Assembly: GCA_900316965.1 (NCBI GenBank)
Contig: ONEY01000003.1
Location: 107,295 to 171,294 of the forward strand
Source: an uncultured Bacteroidales bacterium
Lineage (GTDB): Bacteria; Bacteroidota; Bacteroidia; Bacteroidales; P3
Reading direction: 5' to 3'
DNA length: 64,000 nucleotides
Each line of letters starts with the position of its first letter. Positions within the stretch are counted from its first letter, which is position 1. Made by a program: the position numbers and the translations under genes. Positions 1 to 7,929 of this stretch are shown piece after piece. The notes beneath the pieces were generated by a model. It saw only the letters and a program-made list of their open reading frames with translations, was not told where the DNA came from and ran no database searches.

Positions 1-2
1 TG

Positions 3-587
3 AAATATCGTTCCTCCTACGGACAGAACCTGTTGCAGCACAGCCGCGAAGTCGCCAACCTGGCGGCAACAATGGCATCGGAACTTGGCCTTAATCCCAA
101 ACTTGCCAAACGCGCTGGCTTGCTCCACGACATTGGCAAGGTGCCCGAGAACGAGCCCGACCTGCCACACGCAATATTGGGTATGAAGCTGGCCGAAAAA
201 TATAAAGAGCACCCCGACGTGTGCAACGCCATCGGCGCACACCACGATGAGACAGAGATGACCAGCCTCCTCTCCCCTATTATTCAGGTATGCGACGCCA
301 TCAGCGGCGCACGTCCCGGCGCACGCCGTGAAGTGGTCGAAGCCTACATCAACCGCCTCAACAAACTAGAAGAAATGGCCATGACCTACCCAGGAGTTGT
401 TAAAACCTACGCCATCCAGGCCGGTCGCGAACTCCGTGTCATCGTAGGAGCAGAAAAGGTTAGCGACGTCGAAGCCAACAAGCTCAGCTACGACCTGTCA
501 CGCCAAATCCAAAGCGAGATGACATATCCTGGCCAAATCAAAGTCACCGTGATTCGCGAGACCCGCGCTGTCAACTACGCAAAATAA
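3..587 (+). CDS. rny: Ribonuclease Y, C-terminal part (5' end outside window)
   Basis: The reading frame is open from the first bases of the window and shows the C-terminal half of RNase Y, the membrane-anchored endoribonuclease that starts mRNA decay in many bacteria. The HD metal-dependent phosphohydrolase domain is visible: [11 protein letters not shown], then the HD doublet in GLLHDIGK, then GAHHDE and the conserved [10 protein letters not shown]. The C-terminal block ending in [17 protein letters not shown] is typical of the family's end, so the 3' terminus looks intact. The N-terminal transmembrane helix, coiled coil and KH domain must lie upstream of the window. It is followed after 48 bases by lgt on the same strand. 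Confidence 0.93.
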   Translation, partial: KYRSSYGQNLLQHSREVANLAATMASELGLNPKLAKRAGLLHDIGKVPENEPDLPHAILGMKLAEKYKEHPDVCNAIGAHHDETEMTSLLSPIIQVCDAISGARPGARREVVEAYINRLNKLEEMAMTYPGVVKTYAIQAGRELRVIVGAEKVSDVEANKLSYDLSRQIQSEMTYPGQIKVTVIRETRAVNYAK

Positions 588-635
588 GCTGTAGTAGCCA
601 TCATCAACAAAAGAAATCCGTAAAAAGAACACAAA

Positions 636-1526
636 ATGCTACTCTCCTCTATACATTGGAACGTCGACCCGATAATATTCCATATCGGGTCGTTCGGTGT
701 ACGGTGGTACTCACTGGGGTTTCTCATGGCATTCCTTATGGGATACCTGATACTCTCCAAGATGTACAAGCGCGAGAAAGTAGATATAAAGTACCTCGAC
801 TCACTGCTTGTATACATATTCCTTGCCGTACTGATAGGTGCGCGCCTCGGACATTGTCTCTTCTATGAGCCTGGCTACTACCTTAGCGACGGACACTGGA
901 TTGAGATGATACTCCCCTTCGGACACACTCCCGACGGTTGGAAGTTTACAGGCTACGAAGGTCTTGCCAGCCATGGCGCCGCCATAGGCATTCTCGTCGC
1001 TCTCTGGCTATTCTGGCGCAAACATCACGTCAACCCCATCTGGGTCGTTGACCGCCTCGTCATCATAATAGCCTTGGGCGGAGCCTTCATACGCCTTGGG
1101 AACCTCTTCAACAGCGAGATATACGGTGTCGCCACCGACTTGCCATGGGGAGTTGTCTTTGAGCGCAACAAAGAAATTGTACCCAAACACCCAACACAAA
1201 TCTACGAGTCTCTCAGCTATTTCTTAATCTTCCTGGTATGCCTTCTCGTATACCGACACAAAAACGGCAAACTCTTACCCGGCGCAGTATTTGGATGGTG
1301 GCTCATAGCCCTGTTCAGTGCCCGATTCATCATCGAGTTTGTCAAAGAGGAGCAGGTAAGTTTTGAAAAAGGCATGACTCTCGACATGGGACAATGGCTA
1401 AGCATCCCATTCATTCTTTTGGGCGCTCTGGTTTGCATAATGGCGTATAAAGGAATCTTCAGCGACAAAATCATTATGAAAAAGGGCGACAAAGTGTTCA
1501 ACTTCTCGAAAGATAGAAAACAATGA
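636..1526 (+). CDS. lgt: Prolipoprotein diacylglyceryl transferase
   Basis: This 296-residue polytopic inner-membrane protein transfers diacylglycerol from phosphatidylglycerol to the lipobox cysteine of prolipoproteins, the first step of lipoprotein maturation. The family signature is visible as GGAFIRLGNLFNSEIYG, with the later HPTQIYES motif, and several hydrophobic segments (for example around residues 20-40 and 60-75) fit the seven-helix Lgt topology. Length is normal for the family. The ATG at 636 gives the expected N-terminus with an early periplasmic HWNVDP segment. It may be co-transcribed with rny and gpmA. Its substrates would include the lipoproteins in this window, such as GldH and LptE. 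Confidence 0.95.
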   Translation: MLLSSIHWNVDPIIFHIGSFGVRWYSLGFLMAFLMGYLILSKMYKREKVDIKYLDSLLVYIFLAVLIGARLGHCLFYEPGYYLSDGHWIEMILPFGHTPDGWKFTGYEGLASHGAAIGILVALWLFWRKHHVNPIWVVDRLVIIIALGGAFIRLGNLFNSEIYGVATDLPWGVVFERNKEIVPKHPTQIYESLSYFLIFLVCLLVYRHKNGKLLPGAVFGWWLIALFSARFIIEFVKEEQVSFEKGMTLDMGQWLSIPFILLGALVCIMAYKGIFSDKIIMKKGDKVFNFSKDRKQ

Positions 1527-1615
1527 TATTGAAACACAGAATGGTAACACTTTGAAAACGAGAATCAACATCTCAAACATTATAACAGTATTAAACTATT
1601 CATATACATTCATTC

Positions 1616-2362
1616 ATGAAAAAACTCATTCTTGTACGCCACGGCGAAAGCGAATGGAATAAACTGAACCTTTTTACCGGCTGGACCGATGTAGACCTCA
1701 CCGAGTTTGGCCGACAAGAGGCATACGAAGCCGGGAAACTACTTAAAAAAGAGGGTTACAAACCCGAGATGTGCTACACCTCTTATTTGAAAAGAGCTGT
1801 GCGTACCCTCAACCAAGTTCTTGAGGCCATGGATATGGACTATCTTCCAGTGGAGAAGAGCTGGCGTTTGAACGAGAAAAGCTATGGCGCCATACAGGGG
1901 CTGAACAAAGCCGACACCGCAAAGAAATACGGCGACGACCAAGTGCTGCTGTGGCGTCGCAGTTTCGACGTGCAACCCCCAGCCTTGGATCTACACGACG
2001 AACGTAGCCCCAGAATGGATCCCCGCTACAAAGAGATTCCAGACAACGAGATACCCCTCACCGAGTCACTCAAAGACACCATAGCACGTCTAATGCCGTA
2101 TTACAAAGGAGTTATCCTGCCGTCCTTCAAGGAATACGACACCGTACTTGTTGTAGCACATGGCAACAGCCTACGAGGCATTGTCAAAGAGCTGCGAGGC
2201 ATGACAAATGAGGAGATTATTAAATTCAACATTCCCACTGCAGTGCCTTACATTTTCGAATTTAACGACCACATGGAGCTCGAAAAAGAGTTCTTTTTAG
2301 GTGATCAAGAGGAAATTCGCAAAAAAATGGAAAGTGTTGCAAATCAAGCTAAGAAGAAATAG
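1616..2362 (+). CDS. gpmA: 2,3-bisphosphoglycerate-dependent phosphoglycerate mutase
   Basis: A 248-residue cytoplasmic glycolytic enzyme interconverting 3- and 2-phosphoglycerate through a phosphohistidine intermediate. The N-terminal RHGESEWN motif carries the catalytic histidine at residue 9. NLFTGWTDVDLTEFGRQEA, LNEKSYGAIQGLNK, and the second histidine in VVAHGNSLRGIVK near residue 183 are all diagnostic of the cofactor-dependent class. Length is normal. There is a 90-base gap after lgt, with no clear TAnnTTTG box there, so read-through from upstream is possible. The tRNA cluster promoter begins 36 bases after the stop. Confidence 0.96.
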   Translation: MKKLILVRHGESEWNKLNLFTGWTDVDLTEFGRQEAYEAGKLLKKEGYKPEMCYTSYLKRAVRTLNQVLEAMDMDYLPVEKSWRLNEKSYGAIQGLNKADTAKKYGDDQVLLWRRSFDVQPPALDLHDERSPRMDPRYKEIPDNEIPLTESLKDTIARLMPYYKGVILPSFKEYDTVLVVAHGNSLRGIVKELRGMTNEEIIKFNIPTAVPYIFEFNDHMELEKEFFLGDQEEIRKKMESVANQAKKK

Positions 2363-2397
2363 TTTCGAATCAATTTTCAAATAAAAAGAAAAAAAAT

Positions 2398-2428
2398 TTT
2401 GTCAGGTTGCAAAAAGTTAGTACTTTTG
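2398..2428 (+). promoter_or_regulatory. Bacteroidota-type promoter of the tRNA cluster
   Basis: A -33 TTTG at 2398-2401 is followed by exactly 19 bases and a -7 TACTTTTG (consensus TAnnTTTG) at 2421-2428. This matches the known primary sigma factor promoter of Bacteroides and relatives. It lies 69 bases upstream of tRNA-Ser and should drive the three-tRNA cluster. Confidence 0.75.
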
Positions 2429-2496
2429 CAGCCGATTTCAATGAGGAATGAAATAACTGTTTCGCTTGCGAAACAAAGATATTCAACATTGACCAC

Positions 2497-2584
2497 GGAG
2501 AGGTGGGTGAGTGGCTGAAACCAACAGTTTGCTAAACTGTCGTACTCGATTAGGGTACCGGGGGTTCGAATCCCCCCTTCTCCG
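2497..2584 (+). tRNA. tRNA-Ser (anticodon GCT)
   Basis: An 88-base class II tRNA. Acceptor arms GGAGAGG and CTTCTCC pair with one G-U. The anticodon stem-loop CAGTTTGCTAAACTG presents GCT, reading AGC/AGU serine codons. A long variable arm and a T-loop GGTTCGAATCC follow. No CCA is encoded, usual for the phylum. First of three tandem tRNA genes. Confidence 0.95.
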
Positions 2585-2598
2585 CAAGAAGTGAGACA

Positions 2599-2673
2599 CG
2601 GGATATAGCGTAGTCCGGTTATCGCGCCTGCTTTGGGAGCAGGAGGTCGCAAGTTCGAATCTTGCTATCCCGA
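2599..2673 (+). tRNA. tRNA-Pro (anticodon TGG)
   Basis: A 75-base tRNA with a perfect seven-pair acceptor stem, CGGGATA with TATCCCG. The anticodon stem-loop CCTGCTTTGGGAGCAGG presents TGG for proline. The T-loop is AGTTCGAATCT. CCA is not encoded. Confidence 0.95.
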
Positions 2674-2681
2674 CCGCAGGG

Positions 2682-2708
2682 GCTAACGAAAGTTAGCTTT
2701 TTTTATTT
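2682..2708 (+). terminator. Hairpin and T-run after tRNA-Pro
   Basis: GCTAAC (2682-2687), loop GAAA, GTTAGC (2692-2697), then a run of Ts. It lies between tRNA-Pro and tRNA-Arg, so it would end or attenuate the upstream transcript before tRNA-Arg. Confidence 0.7.
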
Positions 2709-2714
2709 AGTGAT

Positions 2715-2788
2715 GGCCCCGTAGCTCAGCTGGATAGAGCAACTGCCTTCTAAGCAGTAGGTCCTGCGTTCGAATCGCAGCAGGGTCA
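2715..2788 (+). tRNA. tRNA-Arg (anticodon TCT)
   Basis: A 74-base tRNA. The anticodon stem-loop ACTGCCTTCTAAGCAGT presents TCT, reading AGA/AGG arginine codons. The D-arm AGCTCAGCTGGATAGAGC and T-arm CTGCGTTCGAATCGCAG are canonical. The acceptor stem GGCCCCG with CAGGGTC carries one G-U pair and one C-A mismatch at the sixth pair. Confidence 0.92.
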
Positions 2789-2791
2789 CTC

Positions 2792-2824
2792 AAAAAGGAA
2801 CACAAAGAGAGTGTTCCTTTTTTG
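2792..2824 (+). terminator. Intrinsic terminator after the tRNA cluster
   Basis: AAAGGAACAC and GTGTTCCTTT form a ten-pair stem around the loop AAAGAGA, followed by further Ts. It sits 4 bases after tRNA-Arg. Confidence 0.85.
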
Positions 2825-2846
2825 TTATCCGTAAATATTACAGATT

Positions 2847-3042
2847 AAACCCAAATCGGTCGATAGGATTTGTGACAGATTAGTATTTATTTCGAGCAGA
2901 TTGGTCGCATCGCTGGCGAAGACGTAGCGGGCTACATCAAGACAGGGATGTGGCCAAGATGCCGAAAGAAATGCTGAGATGTCATAAATAGACCTAAAAA
3001 AAAAGAATGATTGAACAGTCGGCCTAATGACCGATTTGGGTT
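2847..3042. mobile_element. Internally deleted insertion-sequence remnant with intact inverted ends
   Basis: A perfect 14-base inverted repeat bounds a 196-base segment: AACCCAAATCGGTC at 2847-2860 and GACCGATTTGGGTT at 3029-3042, with partial matching continuing inward through the next eight bases. Between the ends, the + strand still encodes what looks like the last part of a transposase (EQIGRIAGEDVAGYIKTGMW from about 2896, then in another frame KMPKEMLRCHK and a stop). This suggests an element that lost most of its transposase but kept both ends. The family was not identified, and I found no convincing target-site duplication. Confidence 0.55.
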
Positions 3043-3050
3043 AAATAGTT

Positions 3051-3274
3051 GCCCATTTTGAAGGAGACTACATGATTATTCTCCCGTCCGGATGCGCCTT
3101 GCCCGATTCCAAGGCACAGACAACCGCGTGTTCCTCGACAACAAACAGGTGCGTGGCAACGTGTTCCTTATGCTTGAAGAGGCAATGGCCCTCTACTACG
3201 ACAGTGATTTGAGTGGGCTGTTCCTGAGTGTCAACCCTATGAATGACAAGTACCAGAGCATAAGTCTGTATTGA
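3051..3274 (+). pseudogene. Frameshifted gene fragment, possibly AlbA_2/AAA_4-type ATP-binding protein
   Basis: Two overlapping frames give one plausible protein. AHFEGDYMIILPS at 3051-3089 appears to continue in another frame as RLARFQGTDNRVFLDNKQVR and GNVFLMLEEAMALYY, ending at a stop at 3274. From memory this resembles the middle of ATP-binding regulators with AlbA_2/AAA_4 domains, where an RGNVFxMLEEAMAF stretch is common. No start, both termini missing, and a frameshift near 3090, so a decayed fragment rather than a gene. It lies next to the IS remnant. The family call is uncertain. Confidence 0.4.
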
Positions 3275-3881
3275 TATTTCTCGGGAAAGACACCTGCCTG
3301 TCTAGAACAGAAAAAACTGAAATACCCAGTGGCATGCAAGTTCACATGACCAATCATGCGGGAACTGGTTGGCGTTAAAACATAGTTGGAGGTGGCTGAC
3401 GACATAGAAATAACAATCTATATGGGTTAGAGGTAATTATGACTTCAATAAAACAAGCCTCCTCTCACATTTTTCGCATCATACATTTTTACCATTATTA
3501 ACATTTAACTTTATTTAACAATACTGCCTCGACTTTTCATAATAATAAACACACTATATGAACAAATAAGGATTGTTATCGTTATTGTTGTTTCAAAAAA
3601 GAAGAGCATTATTACGAACATGTGATGAAGAATTTGGTTATAAAATTGTGAAAGATAAGAGAGCCGTGAGGCTCTCTTATCATTTATCATGGGGAAAAAA
3701 GATATAAATACCGCCGTCACCACTATAATAAAAACAATTTTTCATCACTCATCTCATACATACCAAAATAAAGTCGTAAATTTGCATTTGTATTCAAGAC
3801 CTAAGAAACAACATCAAGCCACGCTACAACAGAGTCTTGTACAACATTTAACGATTCAGCAACCAATAATCACATCAAAGT
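3275..3881. other. Non-coding stretch upstream of the CoA-transferase gene
   Basis: No credible gene. It holds a perfect 12-pair hairpin at 3654-3681 (GATAAGAGAGCC, loop GTGA, GGCTCTCTTATC) without a T-run, and a -7 box TAAATTTG at 3777-3784 about 100 bases before the next start, with no good -33 partner. The rest is AT-rich and unremarkable. Confidence 0.5.
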
Positions 3882-5183
3882 ATGAATTGGAAAGAAGACT
3901 ATAAACGTAAATTATCGAAGCCTCTTGAGGCTATAAAAGAGATTCGCGACGGACAATGTGTAGTTATGGGACACGCTGCCGCAGCCCCACATCTCATACA
4001 ACAAACCCTTGCCGACCACTACGAAGATTTCAACGACGTACTGATATTCCACATGACTACTTTAGGCGACAATCCATGCTACAAACCTCGCTGCTATGGA
4101 CACTTCCGTCATGTCAGCAACTTTCTCTCAGCAAATTCTCGCGAGGTGGTAGAACGTCGTGAAGGAGACTTCTTCCCTGCCTATTTCAAAGACGTGCCCT
4201 CAATGATAGGCAACGACATACCTTGCGATGTGGCTGTGTTCCAAACCACGCCACCCAACGAGGAGGGGTACTGTTCGCTTGGCGTAAGCTGTGATTATGC
4301 CCGCGCCGCCATACGCGCCGCCAAGACAGTGATAGTTGAAACTAACGACCAAATGCCATTCACTTACGGCGACACCATGATACATGTGTCGCAGGTTGAC
4401 CACATAATACCTTGCTCGTACCCCTTGCAAGAGCTTAAACTTCCTGAGCCAGGAGACGTGGAACTTGCCATAGGTCGCAACTGCGCCTCGTTAGTCGCTG
4501 ACGGCTCAACATTGCAGCTTGGCATAGGTGCCATACCCGACGCCGTGCTGCAAGCACTCACCGACAAGAAAGACTTGGGCATTCATAGCGAGATGTTCTC
4601 CAACGGTGTCATGGACCTCATGAAGGCTGGAGTCATCAACGGGCGACGCAAAACTCTGCACCGAGGCAAAGCCGTGGTCACCTTCATCATGGGCTCGCAA
4701 GAGCTATACGACTTTGTCGACAACAATCCCGACATAGAGTTCCACCCTGTCGACTATGTCAACAGTCCTCTAGTTATAGCCAAAAACGAGCGAATGATTT
4801 CCATCAACTCATGCCTGGAAGTGGACTTGCAAGGACAGGTGTCAAGCGAGACCATAGGTATGCGCCAGTATAGCGGCATTGGAGGGCAAGTGGATTTCAT
4901 TAGAGGCGCTTCGCTGGCACGTGAAGGCAAAGCCATCATAGCCATGCCCAGCACCGCGGCGGGAGGCACCATTTCACGCATCAAGCCCTTCCTCACCGAA
5001 GGAGCCGCAGTAAGCACATCTCGCAATGACGTAGACTACATAGTGACAGAATACGGCATAGCACGACTTAAAGGTCGCACACTGCAACATCGAGCCGAAG
5101 ATCTTATAAAAATAGCTCATCCCGACTTCCGTCCTGTCCTCATTGAGGAATACGAGCGCCGATTCGAATGCAAGTTTGAATAA
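3882..5183 (+). CDS. Acetyl-CoA hydrolase/4-hydroxybutyrate CoA-transferase family protein
   Basis: A 433-residue family I CoA-transferase of the acetyl-CoA hydrolase/4-hydroxybutyrate CoA-transferase type. These enzymes move CoA between acyl groups, typically using acetate or acetyl-CoA as partner, through a glutamyl-CoA thioester. The catalytic glutamate is E237 in GIHSEMFSNGV. The glycine-rich CoA-binding loop SGIGGQVDFIRGA is at 331-343. Length matches butyryl-CoA:acetate and 4-hydroxybutyrate CoA-transferases, and the fermentative setting fits, but the acyl substrate cannot be read from sequence. It is monocistronic: the next gene is convergent and a shared terminator follows. The ATG at 3882 is the natural start, giving MNWKEDYKRK. 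Confidence 0.9.
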   Translation: MNWKEDYKRKLSKPLEAIKEIRDGQCVVMGHAAAAPHLIQQTLADHYEDFNDVLIFHMTTLGDNPCYKPRCYGHFRHVSNFLSANSREVVERREGDFFPAYFKDVPSMIGNDIPCDVAVFQTTPPNEEGYCSLGVSCDYARAAIRAAKTVIVETNDQMPFTYGDTMIHVSQVDHIIPCSYPLQELKLPEPGDVELAIGRNCASLVADGSTLQLGIGAIPDAVLQALTDKKDLGIHSEMFSNGVMDLMKAGVINGRRKTLHRGKAVVTFIMGSQELYDFVDNNPDIEFHPVDYVNSPLVIAKNERMISINSCLEVDLQGQVSSETIGMRQYSGIGGQVDFIRGASLAREGKAIIAMPSTAAGGTISRIKPFLTEGAAVSTSRNDVDYIVTEYGIARLKGRTLQHRAEDLIKIAHPDFRPVLIEEYERRFECKFE

Positions 5184-5210
5184 GCCTAGAGATGACGCAA
5201 AAAACTGAAA

Positions 5211-5250
5211 AAAAAGAAAAGAGAGTCTGTTAGGACTCTCTTTTCTTTTC
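5211..5250. terminator. Bidirectional terminator between convergent genes
   Basis: AAAAGAGAGTC, loop TGTTA, GGACTCTCTTTT, with A-rich sequence on one side and T-rich on the other. It can serve both the CoA-transferase gene and the rubrerythrin gene. Confidence 0.85.
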
Positions 5251-5268
5251 ATTTTCTTGCCCGAAGAA

Positions 5269-5814
5269 TTATTTACCTTCGAAATAGCGTTTGTACAGAC
5301 CTTCGAGGGCTTTGCCATGGCGAGCCTCGTCGCGAGCCATCTCATGAACAGTGTCGTGGATGGCGTCGAGGTTAAGAGCTTTGGCACGTTTGGCGAGGTC
5401 AGTCTTGCCAGCAGTGGCGCCGTATTCGGCGTCGATACGCATTTTGAGGTTCTTGGCAGTGCTGTCGGTGAGAACCTCGCCAAGGAGTTCGGCAAACTTG
5501 GCAGCATGTTCAGCCTCTTCGAAAGCAGCCTTTTCCCAATAGAGACCAATCTCGGGATAACCCTCGCGGTGGGCAACGCGGGCCATAGCAAGATACATAC
5601 CGACCTCTTTACATTCGCCTTCAAAGTTGGCACGAAGGTCCATCATAATATCTTCAGGAGCTCCCTGTGCAACACCGACGATATGTTCAGCGGCCCATGT
5701 CTTGGTATCTTCGACAACTTCCTGCATTGGCTTGCCACAAATGGGGCATTTTTCTGGCATTTCGTCACCTTCGTATACGTATCCGCATACGGGGCAGATA
5801 AATTTCTTACTCAT
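5269..5814 (-). CDS. Rubrerythrin family protein (N-terminal rubredoxin, reverse type)
   Basis: A 181-residue cytoplasmic protein for peroxide reduction in anaerobes. The N-terminal rubredoxin-like iron site has four cysteines, C7, C10, C23 and C26 (CPVC and CPICGKP). A ferritin-like four-helix domain follows, with diiron ligands in [22 protein letters not shown] and ARDEARHGK. Having the rubredoxin domain before the diiron domain is the reverse rubrerythrin order, a class known as NADH-linked peroxidases in clostridia; the order is seen, the activity inferred. The flavin reductase encoded just upstream on the same strand is a plausible electron donor. Confidence 0.93.
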   Translation of the reverse strand: MSKKFICPVCGYVYEGDEMPEKCPICGKPMQEVVEDTKTWAAEHIVGVAQGAPEDIMMDLRANFEGECKEVGMYLAMARVAHREGYPEIGLYWEKAAFEEAEHAAKFAELLGEVLTDSTAKNLKMRIDAEYGATAGKTDLAKRAKALNLDAIHDTVHEMARDEARHGKALEGLYKRYFEGK

Positions 5815-5882
5815 TACTTTTAGTTTTATGGTATTAAAAAAAATTACTAACAGTCGTAATCTGTTATATTGTTCATTTAAAG

Positions 5883-6347
5883 CTATTTATTATCTCTATA
5901 TTCGTTGTAAGTGATACCACGTTTATCACCCAGTATTTTACTTTCAGTGACACTGGCAATAAAGAGAGTGTGAGTATCCATATCTAACGTCTTTTCGACC
6001 TTACAGCTTAAAAAGGCATTGGTAAATTTAGGTATATACAACAAGCCGTTGGCACTGCGGTATTCATTCTCACAGTTTTCAAACTTGTTAACGTCCCGGC
6101 CGCTTTGCATGCCAAAATGTTTAAAGACATCTTGTGGCGTTTCGGTGGTTAGAATACTCAGGTTGAAAATTCCAGCAGCTTGTATCATACCATTGGTGAG
6201 GTTTCTCTTCTGCACTCCGACAGCGATACGTTGAGGCATAGCTGTCATCTGCATGACAGCGTCGACAATGCAACCGTTGTCCTTAGGACCCAATTTTGTA
6301 GTAAGGACATAGAGTCCATGGGTAAGATTGAAAATAGGATCAGCCAT
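5883..6347 (-). CDS. Flavin reductase-like FMN-binding protein
   Basis: A 154-residue protein of the flavin reductase/FMN-binding split-barrel family. It begins [20 protein letters not shown] and includes [20 protein letters not shown], a stretch typical of the FMN phosphate-contacting region, and later FEVKV-like core strands. An upstream in-frame ATG at 6446 would add 33 low-complexity residues, so I take the ATG at 6347. The gene lies upstream of rubrerythrin on the same strand, 68 bases apart. In high-molecular-weight rubredoxins of other anaerobes a flavin reductase domain is joined to rubredoxin, so an electron path from NAD(P)H through FMN to the rubrerythrin is a reasonable inference. 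Confidence 0.82.
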   Translation of the reverse strand: MADPIFNLTHGLYVLTTKLGPKDNGCIVDAVMQMTAMPQRIAVGVQKRNLTNGMIQAAGIFNLSILTTETPQDVFKHFGMQSGRDVNKFENCENEYRSANGLLYIPKFTNAFLSCKVEKTLDMDTHTLFIASVTESKILGDKRGITYNEYRDNK

Positions 6348-6701
6348 CGTATATTTTTTATGTGTTAAACCATTGTTATCAACATTTTGACTAAAAGAGC
6401 CAAAAAAGCATTCTGATGCAAATATACAGAAAAAAAAACAAGACAAACAAAAATAAAATAAAGTTTTTGATCAATGACACCCTGGCAAAAACGACTTTAT
6501 TGTTATTGGCCCAAAAAGAGAGTGAAAGAATAAAAAATTGCCGTATAAAACATTTTTCTTATTTTTGTATTTGCATTTCAATAAAAGAAACACACCCTAA
6601 TACAAATATAAAATATTGCATTTTAAGGAAATATAAAATAACAACAATCACATATTGTCTTTTTTTTCTCAACAAAGAGACAAACCTCAATACACAACAA
6701 C
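6348..6701. other. Non-coding divergent intergenic region
   Basis: AT-rich region between the divergent flavin reductase and small-lipoprotein genes. It contains one good promoter reading right (6537-6567). A 153-codon open frame that crosses it has poor composition and overlaps the lipoprotein gene; I do not regard it as a gene. Confidence 0.5.
6537..6567 (+). promoter_or_regulatory. Promoter for the small lipoprotein gene
   Basis: ATTG at 6537-6540, 19 bases, then TATTTTTG at 6560-6567, fitting the TTTG-N19-TAnnTTTG pattern with one mismatch in the -33 box. The start codon lies about 135 bases downstream. Confidence 0.55.
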
Positions 6702-6899
6702 ATGAAAAAAACCATAAGAATATTGTTAGTAATGTTCCTGCTGGTAGGTATGGTAGGCGTCTGCGGTTCGTTGACATCATGCAAATCCTCGTCCGAAACG
6801 ATGTACAGTTCGAAAAGCAAGAATTCGAAACGCATAAACAGCAACTACAAGGTGCGAGGCAACAACAAACGCAATAGTTCAACATATCGCTCGTACTAA
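6702..6899 (+). CDS. Small predicted lipoprotein
   Basis: A 65-residue protein that starts MKKTIRILLVMFLLVGMVGV and has a lipobox LTSC near residue 27, followed by a basic, serine- and asparagine-rich tail (KSSSETMYSSKSKNSKRINS). After processing only about 38 residues would remain. I do not recognise a family. It ends 6 bases before the next gene's start and so probably shares its transcript. Small lipoproteins of this type are common in Bacteroidales and of unknown function. Confidence 0.6.
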   Translation: MKKTIRILLVMFLLVGMVGVCGSLTSCKSSSETMYSSKSKNSKRINSNYKVRGNNKRNSSTYRSY

Positions 6900-6905
6900 A
6901 AAACT

Positions 6906-7835
6906 ATGCAGCAAGTAATACGCATGATGGCAAGAAGGTTACTTCTGCCCATTTTCGTGTTATTGATATCGTACAGTTCGGCGCAGACGTTCCGAGTCAC
7001 TGTAAAAACAGAGACTACCGGCAAATGCCGCATGTTTCTACATGTGTACGACAACGACACAACAGCGCGAGCCATAAAAAGTAAAATCATTGAAAATGAA
7101 TTCATCTTTGAAGGTTCTGTGTCACAACCATGCTATGCCGAGTTGAAGTCGTCGCTAAACTCCAAGCCACTACGCTTTTTCATCGAGAACAACGACATTA
7201 CGATAAAATACAACAACCAAAACCCTGAAGCGTCCCCGATAATAGGGTCGCGATCCAACAGTTTGCTGCGTTACCTTCTTGAACAATGTGGTCAGTATAA
7301 CCCGCCGACCGAATGTATCGCACTATACGTCAAGCAGAACCCCGAGTCACTAATAACACCCTATCTTATAGACCGCTACTTGATAAAAGCATCCAACAAG
7401 GAAGCTATTTACGAAATGGTGCAAAGTCTGACGGGAGAAGCCGCCAAAAGCTATCATGGTCGCAAGCTTACCAACAATTTGCAGACAATGATTCCAGCCG
7501 CCGAAGGCGACATAATACCCGCATTTGTTTTTGTCGACACACAAAAAAACAGTCACAAAATAGACACCCTGCTCAGCGACAGCACATATAATTTTATTCT
7601 GATAGGCGCCTCATGGTGCACACAATGCAACGACTTACGTTATAAAATCGATAAAGAATGGCCGCAATACAAGCTAACGACCATAAACATTGACAACGAC
7701 AAAAAAGGATGGGACGCTCCTTGCATCCAAGCCCTGAAAATAGACCACATACCCTACATTCTCATTGTAGACAAAGATAAGCGCATAGTGGCGCGCGAGC
7801 CCGAACTATGGGAAATAAAAAATATGATAAAGTAA
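6906..7835 (+). CDS. Exported thioredoxin-like protein with DUF4369-type N-terminal domain
   Basis: A 309-residue protein with a signal peptide (basic MQQVIRMMARR, hydrophobic core, likely cleavage near SSAQ at 24-27). Residues about 28-110 form a beta-rich domain resembling DUF4369, which precedes thioredoxin folds in many Bacteroidales proteins. Residues about 200-309 are thioredoxin-like, with the redox motif WCTQC at 237-241 and the cis-proline segment HIPYILIVDKD near 280. A role in envelope disulfide reduction or exchange, as for TlpA/ResA-like proteins, is inferred. A second ATG at codon 7 or 8 would give a slightly shorter signal peptide. Confidence 0.78.
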   Translation: MQQVIRMMARRLLLPIFVLLISYSSAQTFRVTVKTETTGKCRMFLHVYDNDTTARAIKSKIIENEFIFEGSVSQPCYAELKSSLNSKPLRFFIENNDITIKYNNQNPEASPIIGSRSNSLLRYLLEQCGQYNPPTECIALYVKQNPESLITPYLIDRYLIKASNKEAIYEMVQSLTGEAAKSYHGRKLTNNLQTMIPAAEGDIIPAFVFVDTQKNSHKIDTLLSDSTYNFILIGASWCTQCNDLRYKIDKEWPQYKLTTINIDNDKKGWDAPCIQALKIDHIPYILIVDKDKRIVAREPELWEIKNMIK

Positions 7836-7929
7836 AGTTTAAACACTGTGCCTGTTTTCAGATTATCGACAATATAAATCGTTGCTATAATTAAAACCAC
7901 ATTCTCTAAACAAAACCACGTCTTATTCC

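Noticed and set aside
2377..2652. A 91-codon gene on the minus strand
   Set aside because: Runs antisense through tRNA-Ser and tRNA-Pro; an apparent match to annotated proteins would be due to the tRNA sequence itself.
6416..6877. A 153-codon gene on the plus strand
   Set aside because: Overlaps most of the small lipoprotein gene in another frame and has a lysine/asparagine-rich low-complexity start typical of AT-rich non-coding DNA.
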